Assembly (NCBI GenBank): GCA_002900995.3
Contig: CM035305.1
Coordinates: 4,448,467 to 4,512,466 of the forward strand
Direction of reading: 5' to 3'
DNA length: 64,000 bases
Source: Ganoderma boninense
Taxonomy: Eukaryota; Basidiomycota; Agaricomycetes; Polyporales; Polyporaceae
Shown here: positions 10,623-22,925 of the stretch, one piece after another
How positions within the stretch are numbered: position 1 is the first letter of the stretch
Layout of the letters: the number at the start of each line of letters is the position of its first letter
Program-made: the position numbers and the translations under genes
Notes under the pieces: generated by a model
Database searches by the model: none
What the model saw: the letters and a program-made list of their open reading frames with translations, nothing else
Told to the model about the DNA's origin: nothing

Positions 10623-13600
10623 ATGAGCGACTCCGACGAGAACTTTGACCTTGACGTCTCGGGGTCCCGAGTCCGACGGTTTCGTGCCCACCACCAAGAA
10701 GAAGACCACCAAGGCTCCCGCAAAGAAGGCTGCCTCCAAAGCTGCCCCGAAGGCTGCTGCAAAGCCCAAGGCCACCAAGAAGACGAAAGTACTCGCCGAC
10801 AAAGATGACAACGCGGACAGTGACGATGATGACTATGACGAAGACCCTGCTTCCGTCGCAGGTCCATCTGCACCAAAGGAGACCAACGGTAAGAAGAAGA
10901 CTGCATCAGAAATGTACACCAAGGTGCGTGCAACGCGTAAAGACGCGTGTATGCTGTCCGTAACCACGTCGAGTAGCTCTCGCAACTCGAGCACATCCTC
11001 AAGCGACCCGACTCTTATATTGGAAGCGTGGAGACGATTACTGCCCCAATGTGGACATGGGACTCTGAGAACAAGCGGATGGTTCACCGGGAAATCAAGT
11101 ACGTTCCCGGTTTTTTCAAGATTGTGGACGAAATTCTCGTCAACGCGGCCGGATAACAAGGTGAGCATCCCATTTTGCTTCATATATGCACCCTTTTTTG
11201 TGTGTGAAGACGCTACCTACGAAAATGGGACACTGGTCGAGTGTGTTGGAGCTGCGACTTATGCTGAGGCGGACCTAGATAAACGACGCGAGCATGGATA
11301 CCATCAAGGTCAACATTGACGTCGAGAAGAACACTATTTCCGTTTACAACAACGGACGCGGCATCCCCATTGAAATGCATTCAAAGGAGAAGATCTACAT
11401 TCCCGAACTCATTTTTGGCCATCTTCCTGTCCTCATCTAACTACGATGACGACGAGAAGAAGCTCACTGGTGGCCGCAACGGCTACGGCGCGAAACTCGC
11501 AAACATCTACTCGAAGGAGTTCACCATCGACACCGCGGACAAGAACTCGAGCCAGAAGTACCTGCAGACGTGGACGGACAACATGAGCAAGATGGGCAAG
11601 GCGAAGATCACCAAGAACGGGCGTGGCGAAGAGTACACGCGCGTCACCTTCAAGCCCGACCTCGCGCGGTTCGGCATGGAGTCCATCGACGAGGACACCG
11701 TCTCGCTCCTCAAGAAGCGCGTGCACGACCTCGCGGGCACTGTCAAGGACGTGAAGGTCTTCCTCAACGACGAGCGGCTGAAGATCAAGAACTTCCGCCA
11801 GTACGTCGAGCTGTTCTTGAACTCAGCCGCGGAGTCCGCTGCGGACGGGTCTGGGGGCGCGGCGCAGCCGAAGCAGACGATCGTCTACGAGTCACCGGCG
11901 GGCGGGCGGTGGGAAGTCGCGTTCGCGGTGTCGGAGGGCTCATTCCAGCAGGTGTCGTTCGCGAACTCGATATCGACGTCTAAGGGCGGCACGCACGTCG
12001 CGTACATAGCGGACCAGATCGCGAAGTATCTCATAACGTCGATCACGAAGAAGAACAAGGGCGCGACGGTGAAACCGGCGCAGATCAAGAACCACATGTG
12101 GGTGTTCGTGAACGCACTCATCGAGAACCCGACGTTCGACAGCCAGACGAAGGAGACGTTGACGCTGCCTGCGAGCAAGTTCGGGTCGAAGCCGACTTTG
12201 TCGGAGGACTTCTTGAAGAAGAGTAGGTTATTGGTCGCTGTTATTCTGAGACTAGTGAACTGATCTTGTTTCCAGTCACAAAATCCTCAATCGTCGAGCA
12301 CGTCTTGAACTGGGCAAAGTTCAAGGCTGACCAGCAGCTCAAGAAGACGGACGGTAGCCGAAAGTCGAGGTCTGTCGTCCGCTGCAGCATTTGTGCCCTT
12401 CGCCTCATTTTCTTGTGCTTAGGATCACTGGCTTGACCAAGCTTTGTGACGCCAACAAAGCCGGTTCTAGGAGGGCTGACGAGTGTACGCTCATCCTCAC
12501 TGAGGGTGACTCCGCTAAGGCGCTCGCGATCGCTGGGCTGGGTGTGGTCGGTCGTGACACGTACGGCGTGTTCCCGCTTCGCGGAAAGCTGCTCAACGTC
12601 CGCGACGCGAAGCACGACCAGATCATGAAGAATGAGGAGATTCAGAACATCAAGAAGATCCTAGGTCTGCAGCACAACAAGACATACACGAGCGTCGACG
12701 GGCTGCGGTATGGTCGTCTCATGTTGATGACGGATCAGGTAAGAGTCATTCGCAAATGTCGAAGTGAGCGTTGCTGAAGGTTGTCGGGATAGGACCACGA
12801 TGGTTCGCATATCAAGGGTCTCTTGATCAACTACCTGGACCACTTCTTCCCCTCGCTGTTGAAGTTGGACAGGTTCCTCGTCGAGTTTATCACTCCTGTC
12901 GTCCGAGTACGTTGTATTGTGATGGCTTGGAGACTGTATGCTTATATTTGCGGTACAGGTGTGGAAGGGTAAGGAAGTGATCAACTTCTACACTATCCCC
13001 GAGTATGAGATGTGGTTGGAGGAGACACCAAACTCGCACAAGTGGGAACACAAGTACTTTAAGGTCCGTGCTTTTCGAGCCATCATTTTGAACATTGGGG
13101 CTTATTCGAAGACAGGGTTTGGGTACGAGCAAGGACGAGGATGCGCGCGAGTACTTCAGCGACATGAGGCGCCACATGATCCCTTTCTCGACAACGCAAG
13201 ACGGTGATCGGGAGCTCATCGAGCTTGCGTTCAGCAAGAAGAAGGCGGACGAACGTAAGGAGTGGTTGCGTCAGTTCAGGGTATGTCGTCATGGCTTGAA
13301 ACCAATCAGGGCACTAACATTTCGTCGTGAAGCCTGGCACCTACCTCGACCATACGCAGCGCGAGATCCCGCTTTCCGACTTCATAAATCGTGAGCTTAT
13401 CCTGTTCTCAATGGCCGACAATATCCGTTCCATTCCGTCTGTTGCGGATGGCTTGAAGCCCGGTCAGCGCAAGGTCATCTGGTCTTGCTTCAAGCGTAAC
13501 TTGAGGAAGGAGATCAAGGTCTGTGTTCTCCAAAACGGCCCTCTCAGCCATGAGCCCTATACTGACGTCTCGACAGGTGGCTCAACTTGTCGGATATGTC

Positions 13601-16070
13601 TCGGAGGTCTCTGCGTACCACCACGGCGAGGCGAGTTTAATGGCGACCATCATCAACTTGGCGCAAGACTTCGTCGGAAGCAACAACATCAACCTTCTCA
13701 TGCCGAACGGTCAGTTCGGTACTCGCGATCAGGGTGGTAAAGACCACGCCGCGGCGCGTTACATCTTCACCGAGCTGGCGCCCATCGTTCGGAACGTTAT
13801 GCACCCGGCCGACGACGCCATCTTGACGTACCAGGAGGATGACGGCAAGTCCGTCGAACCAGAGTGGTACCTCCCTATCGTCCCAACGGTGTTGATCAAC
13901 GGAGCTGAGGGTATCGGCACTGGTGCGTACTTGGGGCGTTTCGGTCATCCCAGTCAATGTTAATGTAGGCGGGCAGGTTGGAGCACGAGTGTCCCCGCTT
14001 ACAACCCCGAGGACATCGTAGCGAACATCCATCGGTTGATGAAGAACGAGGAGCAGGAGCCTATGCTCCCGTGGTGGCGTGGCTTCACCGGCACGGTCAA
14101 GAAGACTGGCGACAATAAGTATGACGTCGTCGGCACCGCGACGAAGCTGAACGAGACGACGGTCGAGATTACCGAGTTGCCTATTCACCGCTGGACGCAG
14201 AACTTCAAGGCCGAACTCGAGGCTATGGTCGGCGACAAAGGGTGATGGTGCTGTCAAGGTATGTCCTTGCGTTGTAATCTTCGTACATCTTGTGGTTGGA
14301 TCTGACGGTGTATGGACGTAGGACTACGAAGAGCATCACAACAACATGAACGTGCACTTCGTCATCACGATGTCCGAGAAGGGCATGGAGGCGGCGGAGA
14401 AGCAGGGCTTCCACGAGTACTTCAAGCTGACCACCAAGGTCAACACGAGCAACATGGTCTGCTTCGACTTCGACGGCAAGATCAAGAAGTACAACACTCC
14501 CGAAGAGATCATCGAGGACTTCTACCCCAAGCGGCTGGCGTTCTACCAGAAGCGCAAGGTTCGTTAGCTATGTCCGTGTTTTAGTGCAGATTGCGGTTCT
14601 GACGGTGCTGCCAGGACTTCCTCGCCAACGAGCTGGAGACGCAACTCGACAAGCTGAACAACCAGGCTCGCTTCGTCCAGATGATCGTCGACGAGGAGCT
14701 GACAGTCTCTAAGCGCCGTAAGGCGGACATCGTCCGGGAACTCCGCAAGCTGGGATTCCGGCCGTTCCCCAAGGTTTCAAAGGCTAAGGCTGCTGGCGAA
14801 ACGGAGGACGTCGTCGAAGAGGATGACGAGGAGAGCGAGGAAGGAGCCGGTGGCAACGCTGGTGGCAACATCACCGACTACGACTACCTGTTGGGCATGG
14901 CCATCTGGAGCTTGACGCAGGAGAAGGTAACATCCGTTGATCGCCGTGTATGTGTCCTCGGCTGACGCTTTGTGGGGCTTCAGATCGAGAAGCTCAAGCA
15001 GCAAGCCAAGGAGAAGGAGAAGGAGCTGTTGGCGCTGCTCGCACTGACTCCCGTTCGGATTTGGCAGACCGATCTCGAGGCTTTCCTCATGCAGTGGAAG
15101 GTAAGACTCCTACTCTTGATGCTGCTCTCCGAGGTTGATGAACATGTCGTAGCAAACTTGCGAGGACTGGGAGGGCAAGCTCTGCGCCGCTGAAGAGGCT
15201 GGCAAGAAGAAGAGGCGCAAGGGTGCCAAGCTTGGCGCGGCCCCCAAGAAGCCCAAGGCTGAGGACGACGACGAGGACTTCAAGCCGACCAAAGCCGCCC
15301 CAAAGCCTAGGAAGGCCGCTGAAGCAAAGAAGCCCGCGTCCGCTGCGCCGTCGGGGTCGAACGTCGTGGTCAAGAAGGACGAGAGCGATGATGACGGTCC
15401 GCCGCCCCCTAAAAAGCGTGTCATTGCTCCGAAGAAGGCCACAAAGGTAGAAGACTCGGACGTCGAGATGGTGGACGACCCACCGCCACGACCGAAGCCA
15501 GCGGCGAGGAAGAAGCCGGTAGCCGTTGACTCAGACGACGACTTCGACGACTTCAAGCCTTCCTCTGGATCGAAAGACAAAGGGAAGGGCAAGGTGGCGA
15601 CGAAGTCTGGGTCAAGTGGCAAGCGGAAGAGTCTAGACACCGACGCTGGCGAAAGCGACGACGCCGCCCTCAAGAAACCTGCACTCAAGAAGAAGAAACC
15701 TTCGCCGGTGCAGTATGACGACGACGACGATGATGACATCGTGGTGGTGGATATGCCCGCAAAGAAGAATGGCAAGCAAGCCGCCATTACCGAGTTCTTG
15801 GGCAAGGGTGCTCCGGCGGCCGCGAAGAAGGCTCCTGCGTCCCGCAAGGCGTCGTCGAGCAGTCAGGCTGCAAAGAAGGCGCCGGCGAAAAAGCCCGCGA
15901 AGAAGGCGGTCATCTCAGATGACGAAGACGAGGACGACGTCCCACCATTACCCAAGCCGCGTGAGGAGGCCCCGAAACGTCCAGCCAGGAGTGCAGCGAC
16001 CAAGGTCTCCAAGTACGTAGAGATCACCTCTGGGGACGAGGATATAGACGGATCCGATTTCGACGAATAA
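10623..16070 (+). CDS. TOP2: DNA topoisomerase II
   Basis: This is the nuclear type IIA topoisomerase, which passes one duplex through a double-strand break using ATP, during replication and chromosome segregation. The domain order is canonical. An acidic/lysine-rich N-terminus (MSDSDENF) is followed by the GHKL ATPase (EILVNAADNK, NNGRGIPIE, GRNGYGAKLANIYS), the TOPRIM metal site (LTEGDSAK, near 12500), and the DHDG motif after the next intron. Then come GLGTSKDEDAREYF, the breakage-rejoining domain with the catalytic Tyr in ARYIFTEL (near 13760), and QLEHILKRPDSYIGS upstream. A highly charged C-terminal tail follows (from about 15180), with Lys/Ala and acidic repeats and AAITEFLGK. There are about 14 exons. 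Four single-base insertions break the frame, near 10661-10667, 11147-11152, 11424-11428 and 14235-14242. Each is in or next to a short homopolymer, and removing one base restores the conserved sequence. Sequencing error is more likely than decay. Confidence 0.95.
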
Positions 16071-16330
16071 GAGTAGAGCTGCTGTTGTTGAGTAGACGTA
16101 CTTGTGCTCTTCTTGTCCTCGTATTCCCGTACTTTGCATCCGCTTCACCATCACGAACCACCATGACTTCTTCAATCTGTATTCTTATGCGTTATCGCTT
16201 GTTACCATTATGCGTTCTGTCTACATGTATCGTTCTACTCAACGTTAACGAATGTCGACGACCTTACCTGTACGTATTTCTACAGTATCGTTGTTTCGGC
16301 CTTAATCCATTCTCTAATTCGCTTGCCGTT

Positions 16331-18556
16331 TCAAAGCGAAAAAGGGCGTGCCGTCGCCGGACGCTTGAAGTCCTTAAGCCACGCCTTGACGAACGCGACC
16401 TCCTCCTGGTGGATCGTCTGGATGAACGCAGGCTCCTGAGCTGGGTCTGCCAAGCCGTTCTCGTCCCAGTGGTGAACGCCATCTGTGCAAATGTAAACGC
16501 ATCAGAATCTCCCGCAGAGTACACATAGGAACGGGATGTGTGCGCACTGGGGATGAGCTTGAACGGACGCAATGTCGTGTCGGCGCGGTTCGGCGCAGCG
16601 GGGCTGTGGGGCGTGTCGCCCCGCCAGGGGTCAGCTTGGCCGTCGATGATCGCGAGGCGGTCTGCGGCGATGTTGTAGCCGCCGAGACTGTTGACGTATG
16701 AGACGTTGGGCCATTGCGGGATGGAGAAGTGTTCGCCAGGTGGGTAGGACTGGTAGAGGACGGCAGTTCATGTCAGCTGCACAGACACAAACGTGGAGAG
16801 CAAGGGAGCTGAGCGTACGAGCGTACAGGTCAGTTCGGCGTACTCCTTGGTCAGAAGCTTGGAGATGATGCGCGGCGTAGACGGGTCCGGCTGAGAGGTC
16901 TGTGGGGCGGGGTACCCAATGCGGACGGTCGGTTCTCTGTGAGTGCTGATACGCCGGGAGAGGGGAGGTAGTGCGTACCATGAAGAAGCCCCATTGGGTG
17001 CAGACTTGGAACTGCCAAGAGACGCCACGTCTGGGAGAGGTCCGTCTGCTCGTAGAACTCCTTGTCGGTGAGCGTCCCGAAACACTATGAGGCGGTGTCA
17101 CCTAGGTCGTTCGTGCGGCGGATGGCGCGGACGCGCAAACGGTCGCTTACCTCGTCCTGCTGGGCGACCGGGCACGACGAAGCGTACGTCTGCGTAGGTC
17201 ATACGTGAGTGGTGTGATTCAGCCCCGTATGCACTCGCCAGGAAGAGTCGTACCTCGTTAATGTACTTGGCAAATACCGCGGTCGCATTGGAGACCGTGA
17301 GACCTTGCGTCTTGACCGTCGCATTGTCGACGGGGCCCAACACAGCGCAGAACTCAGACCAGGTCGGGTCGTTGATGGCAGGGTCCCAGTTCGTCCCCTG
17401 CCACCCGAAAATCGGCGCCTACACAACGCACGCTCGTAAGTAAGCTGCGCAGGCCCCACCAGCAGACGAGAGGCCACTGTATGCGCGTACCGAGAGGAGA
17501 GACGCGAAATCGCGGTCGTCCGAGACGCCGCTGAGGCCGAAGACGGCCTTGATCGCGGCGTTGGTCTCGTTGTTTGCGATGAAGGAATCGGCCTCGGCGA
17601 CGGCCTTCTCCATGCGTGCAGTGCACGCCTGCGGCGTCGCGTATTGGCGGATGATGTCCGCGTAGCGCCAGTCGGCGACCGTCGCATGCGTCACGGCCGA
17701 GGATGCAATCGCGCCAAAGACGATGTCAGGGTAGAGCACGCGCATGTGTGCAGCCCGCGCGCCGCCGTACGAGCCCTGCGGGAGAAAGGCAGAACGCGGA
17801 GGTCAGACTCGGAGCGGGCCATGGCGTAGCGTCAGAGGGGGGGACGAACTCCATAGTAGATCCATGGGGTCCCCGGGGCAGTCACAGACGTTGAGATGCC
17901 AGGGACTTCGACGTTTGAGATGAAGTTCGCAGAGTCCGCCGCGGCCTGTTCGTTGTTGAGCCACCTGCAGTCGTGAAGAAAGAATGTCGGTGCCGTCATT
18001 GGTAGGTATCACGCAGGCTGGAGAAAGTGTGTATATCTGTACCTCAACGAATCGGTCGTGAAGTTGAGGACCGGGACGGACTTCCCCTGCAGGAAGCGGT
18101 TAGCTCGTCAGAACTCCATGCACAGCACGGCACGGAAGATGATGACACACCATAGTATCTGTGCTCGAGCACGATGCCCAGACCGTTGGTCGCGTTCGCG
18201 AGGATGTTCACGATGCCGGTGTCGAGGATCGCCATGCGCGCATCCCCAGGGCCCTCCCCAGCCTCGAAGACGATCACCGGGCCTCCGGGCTTGTAGTGGC
18301 GGTCGCTGACCCAGTACCGCTGCTGCCATGTGAACCCGGTGTTGGTGAAGTGGTCCAGGGGCTGGGTGAAGTTGTACTGGGGGAAGGTCACCGCTGCGCT
18401 CTGTGTCGCAAGCTGTGCGGAGCCGGCGGCCTTAGCGTTGAGCTTGAGCAGCTGTGGGTTCGTCGGGGGCCGTGCGCTGCGTGCGTCTTGGACACAGGCC
18501 AGGAGGGCGAGCGCGAGCGCGCTGAGGCTTGCGATGCCCGCCTTGGACGAGGGCAT
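16331..18556 (-). CDS. Secreted serine peptidase of family S28 (prolyl carboxypeptidase-like), copy A
   Basis: Family S28 enzymes remove residues after proline and act outside the cell or in acidic compartments. A signal peptide is visible (SLSALALALLACVQDARSA) after the ATG at 18556. The mature start conserves YNFTQPLDHF and QRYWVSDRHYKPGGPVI. Exons 1-3 (18556-18151, 18086-18043, from 17964) join cleanly into YYGGSYGG, which holds the nucleophile Ser. The Asp of the triad is probably in DGQADPW and the His in DGVHHWD near the C-terminus. Asn-X-Ser/Thr sites suggest glycosylation. The last codon is TGA at 16331-16333. One extra T near 17012 shifts the frame relative to copy B, where the same site reads RLWQFQVCTQWG, so this copy is also damaged as given. 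A TATTTAAA box lies about 92 nt upstream of the start. Confidence 0.88.
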
Positions 18557-18647
18557 GGTTGACGAGGACAGTGCGAGGACGGGAAGGAGAGTGGGGAGCG
18601 GCTTGCAAGTCAGCTTTGAAGAAAGCCGCTAGAAGGCGACATATGAG

Positions 18648-18655
18648 TTTAAATA
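18648..18655 (-). promoter_or_regulatory. TATA-like box of S28 copy A
   Basis: TATTTAAA on the minus strand, about 92 nt before the ATG. The equivalent site of copy B reads TATCTAAA, a poorer match. Confidence 0.4.
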
Positions 18656-19194
18656 CGCATATGGAGCAAGGAAGCCGATGATGATAGCGGTGAGTACATG
18701 GTGCCGAAGCAATATGATGCTTTGAGGGCGACAAGAAGGTGATGATCAGGAGCATCAATTCAGGAATGACTGGGGCAAGACTTATCGGGATCGCGTGGTG
18801 ACTCGGGTTGTACTTACGGAACAACTGCCGGCCACCCAGGTCTTGGAAATGTACTGTATGCAACCTTATATTAGTGGTGCCTGCAATGACTTGCAAGGGA
18901 CTTACTTGCCTTTAGAGGTGAACATTGTGAACATATAAACCGACCGCTTCAGATGGTGTGAATGTCTACTAAAAAGGGAGAACCTAGCACTTAGTCCGTA
19001 TGCTCAGCATCCAAGCGGCTTGAGCCTCGGATTCGGTTGTCGAGCTCGGGACCGGTTATTTGTCTTGTCGGCATGGCATTTTGCCGAAAACAGATATGGC
19101 GTCAGCAAAAGGATGTCATACGGAAGTCGTTCCCCGGAGTCTTGCGCAGGTTGATCAAGTGCTACTTATACGAGAACACCACCCTCGTTGCAAC

Positions 19195-19770
19195 GGGCCC
19201 CCTCAAGACCTCAGAAGGCCGCTGAAGCTGAAGCAAACGCCACCCGCGGCCTCCAGGAAGGTCCCCCTAGAAAGTGTGTCGTTGCTCCGAAGAAGGTCAC
19301 GAAGGTAGGAGACTCGTACATCGATATGGTGGACGACCCCACGCTGCAACCGAAGCCAGCGGCAAAGAGACTTTGACAACCGCAAGCCTTCCTCTGGATC
19401 GAAAGACAAAGGGAAGGGCAAGGCCGCGACGAAGTCCGGGCCAACTGGCAAGCGGAAGAGTCTAGACACCGACGCGGGGATGCCGCCATGAAGAACCTGC
19501 ACTTAAGAAGAAGAAGAAACGTTCGCCGGTGCAGTATAACAATGAAAACGATGACGATGACATCGTGGTAGTAGACATGCCCGCGAAGAAGGACAGCAAG
19601 CAGGCCGCCATTACCGAGTTCTTGGGGAAGGCATCCTGCCCTCGCCCAAGCTGCGTGACGAGGCCCCAAGACGTCCAGCCGAAGGTGCAGCGGCCAAGGT
19701 GTCCAAGTACGTAGAGGCCACTCCGGGAACGAGTACGAGGATGGATTCCGATCTCAACGATTGCGACTAG
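19195..19770 (+). pseudogene. Decayed duplicate of the TOP2 C-terminal tail
   Basis: The sequence matches TOP2 15297-16070 in order: AGGCCGCTGAAG, then GTGTCGTTGCTCCGAAGAAG, GATATGGTGGACGACCC, CTTCCTCTGGATCGAAAGAC and GCCGCCATTACCGAGTTCTT. Several deletions remove parts of the original, including about 130 bases after the AITEFLGK codons, and the frame is broken repeatedly. It has no ATPase, TOPRIM or breakage domain and no start of its own, so it is a relic of the tandem duplication. Confidence 0.85.
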
Positions 19771-19993
19771 AGTGGCTGTTGTTAGACGTCCATGCGCTCT
19801 TGTGAGTCTTGTCCTCGTATCCCGAGCCTTGCATCCGCTTGACCACCATGAGGTCTTCATCTTGTCACCATTATGCGTCCCGTCTACATGTATCCTTCTA
19901 CTCAACATTAACGAATGTCGATGACCTTACCCGTACGTATTTCTACAGTATCGGCGTTTCGGCCTTAATCCATTCTCTAATTAACTTGCCGTT

Positions 19994-22257
19994 TCAAAGA
20001 GAAAGCGGATGTGCCGTCGCCGGAGGCTTGAAGTCCTTGAGCCACGCCTTGACGAACGCGACCTCCTCCTGGTGGATCGCCTGGATGAACGCGGGCTCCT
20101 CAGTGGGGTCCGCCAAGCCGTTCTCATCCCAGTGGTGGACGCCATCTGCGCAATAATTAACGCGTCAGTGTCAGGAACCACTGTAGCTGCCAGCAGATGG
20201 TGCAGGATATGGATATATGCGCACTGGGGATGAGCTTGAACGGACGCAAGGTCGTGTCGTCGCGGTTCAGCGCGGCAGGGCTGTGCGGGGTGTCGCCCCG
20301 CCAGGGGTCAGCCTGGCCGTCGATTATCGCGAGGCGGTCCGCGGCGATGTTGTAGCCCCCCAGCCTGTCGACGTCCGAGACGTTGGGCCAGCGGGGGCAC
20401 GGAGAAGTGCTCGCCGGGCGGGTAAGACTGTTGTTGTACGGATGTCAATTTTTCCGTGTGCGCCCGCGCAATATGGGGGGAAGGGAGGGCGTACGAGTGC
20501 GCAGGTCTCCTCGGCGTACTCCTTGGTCAGGAGCTTCGAGACGAGGCGCGGCGTAGACGGGTCGGGCGGGGGTGTCTGTGGTGATCGTCGGTTCTCTGCA
20601 GGTGCTGTTATTTAGGGGGAAGGGAGGGTGTGCGTACCATGAAGAAGCCCCACTGGGTGCAGACCTGGAACTGCCAGAGGCGCCAGGTCTGGGAGAGGTC
20701 CGTCTGCTCGTAGAACTCCTTGTCGGTGACGGTCCCGAAGCACTGTCATTGAACGACGTCACTCAGGCCCTTCGTGCGCCGCTTGGAAGGTCGCTGACTT
20801 ACCTGGTCCTGTTCTGCGACTGGGCAAAACGAAGCGTACGTCTACACAGACATGAGCATGGGCGGTGCCGCTCGGCCAGAGTCACAGTCTCAAGCTGGAA
20901 TCGCACCTCGTTGATGTACTTGGCGTACATCGCGGTCGCATTGGAGATCGTGATGCCCTGCGTCTTGACAGTCGCATTGTCCACAGGGCCCAACGCAGCG
21001 CAGAACTCAGACCAGCCCGGGTCGTTGACCTCCGGGTCCCAATTCGTCCCCTGCCACCCACCAATCGGCGCCTACGCAACCGCCGTAAGCCCCCAATTCC
21101 AAACACACGAGACCGCGACATCACGCACCGAGACGAGCGACGCGAAGTCCGGGTCGTACGACACGCCGCTGAGGCCGAAGACGGTCTTGATCGCGGCCTT
21201 GGTCCCGTTGTTCGCGTGGGAGGGCGTCGACCTCGGCGACGGCGGTCTCGATGCGCGCGATGCACGCGCGCGGCGTCGCGTGCTGACGCACGAGGTCGGC
21301 GTAGCGCCAGTCGACGACCGTCGCGTGCGTCACGCCCGAGGACGCGATCGCGCCGAAGACGATGTCCGGGTAGAGCACGCGCATGTGCGCAGCCCGCGCG
21401 CCGCCGTACGAGCCCTGCGGGCGAAATGCGGAACGCGGAGGTCAGCGCGGGCCGCGGAACATGGTGTGTGTGTGAGAGGTTGGCATGCGCTGCGTGCCCC
21501 GGGAGGCGAGCAAGACAGGATGGGGTTGGAAGACGCACGCCGTAATAGATCCATGGGGTCCCCGGGGCGGTCACGGACGTGGAGATGCCGGGGACCTTGA
21601 CGTTGGAGATGAAGTTCGCGGAGTCCGCCGCGGCCTGTTCATTGTTCAGCCACCTGCAGTCGCAAAAGAGAGAAGACCGGCGATGCCGTCATTGGTAGAT
21701 GTCACGCGGGCTGGAGAAGGTGTGTCTATATCTGTACCTCAGAGAATCGGTCGTGAAGTTGAGAACCGGGACGGATTCTCCTGCAGAGACCACGCGGTTA
21801 GCGCGTCAGAACTCCGTGAACCGCACGGACATACGGAAGAAGATAACGCACCATAGTATCTGTGCTCGAGCACGATGCCCAGCCCGTTGGTCGCGTTCGC
21901 GAGGATGTTGACGATGCCGGCGTCCAGGATCGGCATGCGCTCGTCCCCAGGGCCCTCCCCAGCCTCGAAGACGATCACCGGCCCCCCGGGCTTGTAGTGA
22001 CGGTCGCTGACCCAGTACCGCTGCTGCCATGTGAACCCGGTGTTGGTAAAGTGGTCCAGGGGCTGGGTGAAGTTGTACTGGGGAAAGGTCACCGCTGCAC
22101 TCTGCGTCGCGAGCTGTGCGGAGCCGGGGGCCTTGGCGTTGAGTTTGAGCAGCTGCGGGTTGGTCGGGGGCCGTGCGCTGCGTGCGCCTTGGACACAGGC
22201 CAGGAGGGCGAGCGCGAGCGCGCTGAGGCTTGCGATGCCCACCTTGGACGAGGGCAT
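19994..22257 (-). CDS. Secreted serine peptidase of family S28, copy B (frame broken as given)
   Basis: This is the tandem paralogue of the peptidase at 16331-18556, with the same exon plan and signal peptide (SLSALALALLACVQGARSA). GSYGG (nucleophile), DGQADPW (acid) and DGVHHW (base) are all kept. Compared with copy A it has two extra bases. One is near 21225 in a C-rich run, after which the frame ends within about 35 codons. The other is near 20395 in a CCCCC run. Copy A has its own indel elsewhere, so the lesions do not prove that B alone is dead. Both may be functional genes with consensus errors, or B may be decaying. Strong conservation of active-site segments and introns favours a recently active gene. 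The start at 22257 is the ATG homologous to that of copy A. Confidence 0.8.
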
Positions 22258-22925
22258 GGTTGGCGAGGACAGTGCGAGGACGGGAAGGAGAGTGGGGAGC
22301 GGCTTGCAAGTCAGCTTGAAGAAAGCCGCTAGAAGGCATATGAGTTTAGATACCGAGCAAGGAAGCTTATGATGATAGCGGCGAGTCCACGGCGCCGCTC
22401 CACCGAGACAGTTTGAGAGAGAGAAGAGGGAGATGATCAGCTGCATCAATCCAGAACCACTGGGGCAGGACTGCGTGTTTCGGGATCGCATGGCCATTCG
22501 GGTGTCATGAAACAAGTACCGGGCACCTCGGTCCCTCGAAGTGTGCGCCACCTTATTGATGCTCACCTATGATAACTTGGAAAGCACTGCTTTCAGAGGT
22601 GCCGATGAACACATAAACCACCGCTTCAGGTGGTATGAGTGGGCACAAAAACAGTAGAGAGCGAGCCCCTCCAGATACTCTGCGTCGTCCCCGCTTGAAA
22701 CTCGGATCGAAGCTTGCTCGGGACCGGTCATTTGTCCTGCGAGCGTGGCGTCTTGGCTAGAAAAAGACATAGTAGGGTCAGGAAAAGGACGTCGTACGCA
22801 AGTGCAGCATGCAGGAACGAGCTCTACTTACGGGATCCCGACCATGTGAACAGCATCCGCCGGCAAACCGCATCCGACACTGTGCACACTGAGCCTATTT
22901 GAGTACCGCCCAGAGGCAGAACATG

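Larger units (their letters stand above)
15297..19190 (+). repeat. Tandem duplication, unit 1 (TOP2 tail + S28 peptidase A)
   Basis: This segment runs from inside the TOP2 C-terminal tail through the S28 gene to its upstream region. It is matched in the same orientation and order by 19195-22840. Intergenic DNA is also conserved: the stretch before the S28 stop (16200-16330) closely matches 19880-19990. The right end is approximate, where similarity fades near 19170-19190. Confidence 0.8.
19195..22840 (+). repeat. Tandem duplication, unit 2 (TOP2 tail relic + S28 peptidase B)
   Basis: Second unit of the direct duplication, abutting unit 1 with almost no gap. The S28 gene and its flanks are well conserved, while the TOP2 part is eroded. 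The right end near 22830-22850 is judged from weakening similarity to 19090-19170. Confidence 0.8.

Noticed and set aside
10623..11450. Programmed frameshifting in TOP2
   Set aside because: The sites have no slippery heptamer plus structure, and four independent sites in one gene are implausible.
19994..22257. Calling S28 copy B a pseudogene from its frameshifts
   Set aside because: Copy A and many essential genes carry the same kind of single-base lesion, so frame alone is not evidence of decay here.
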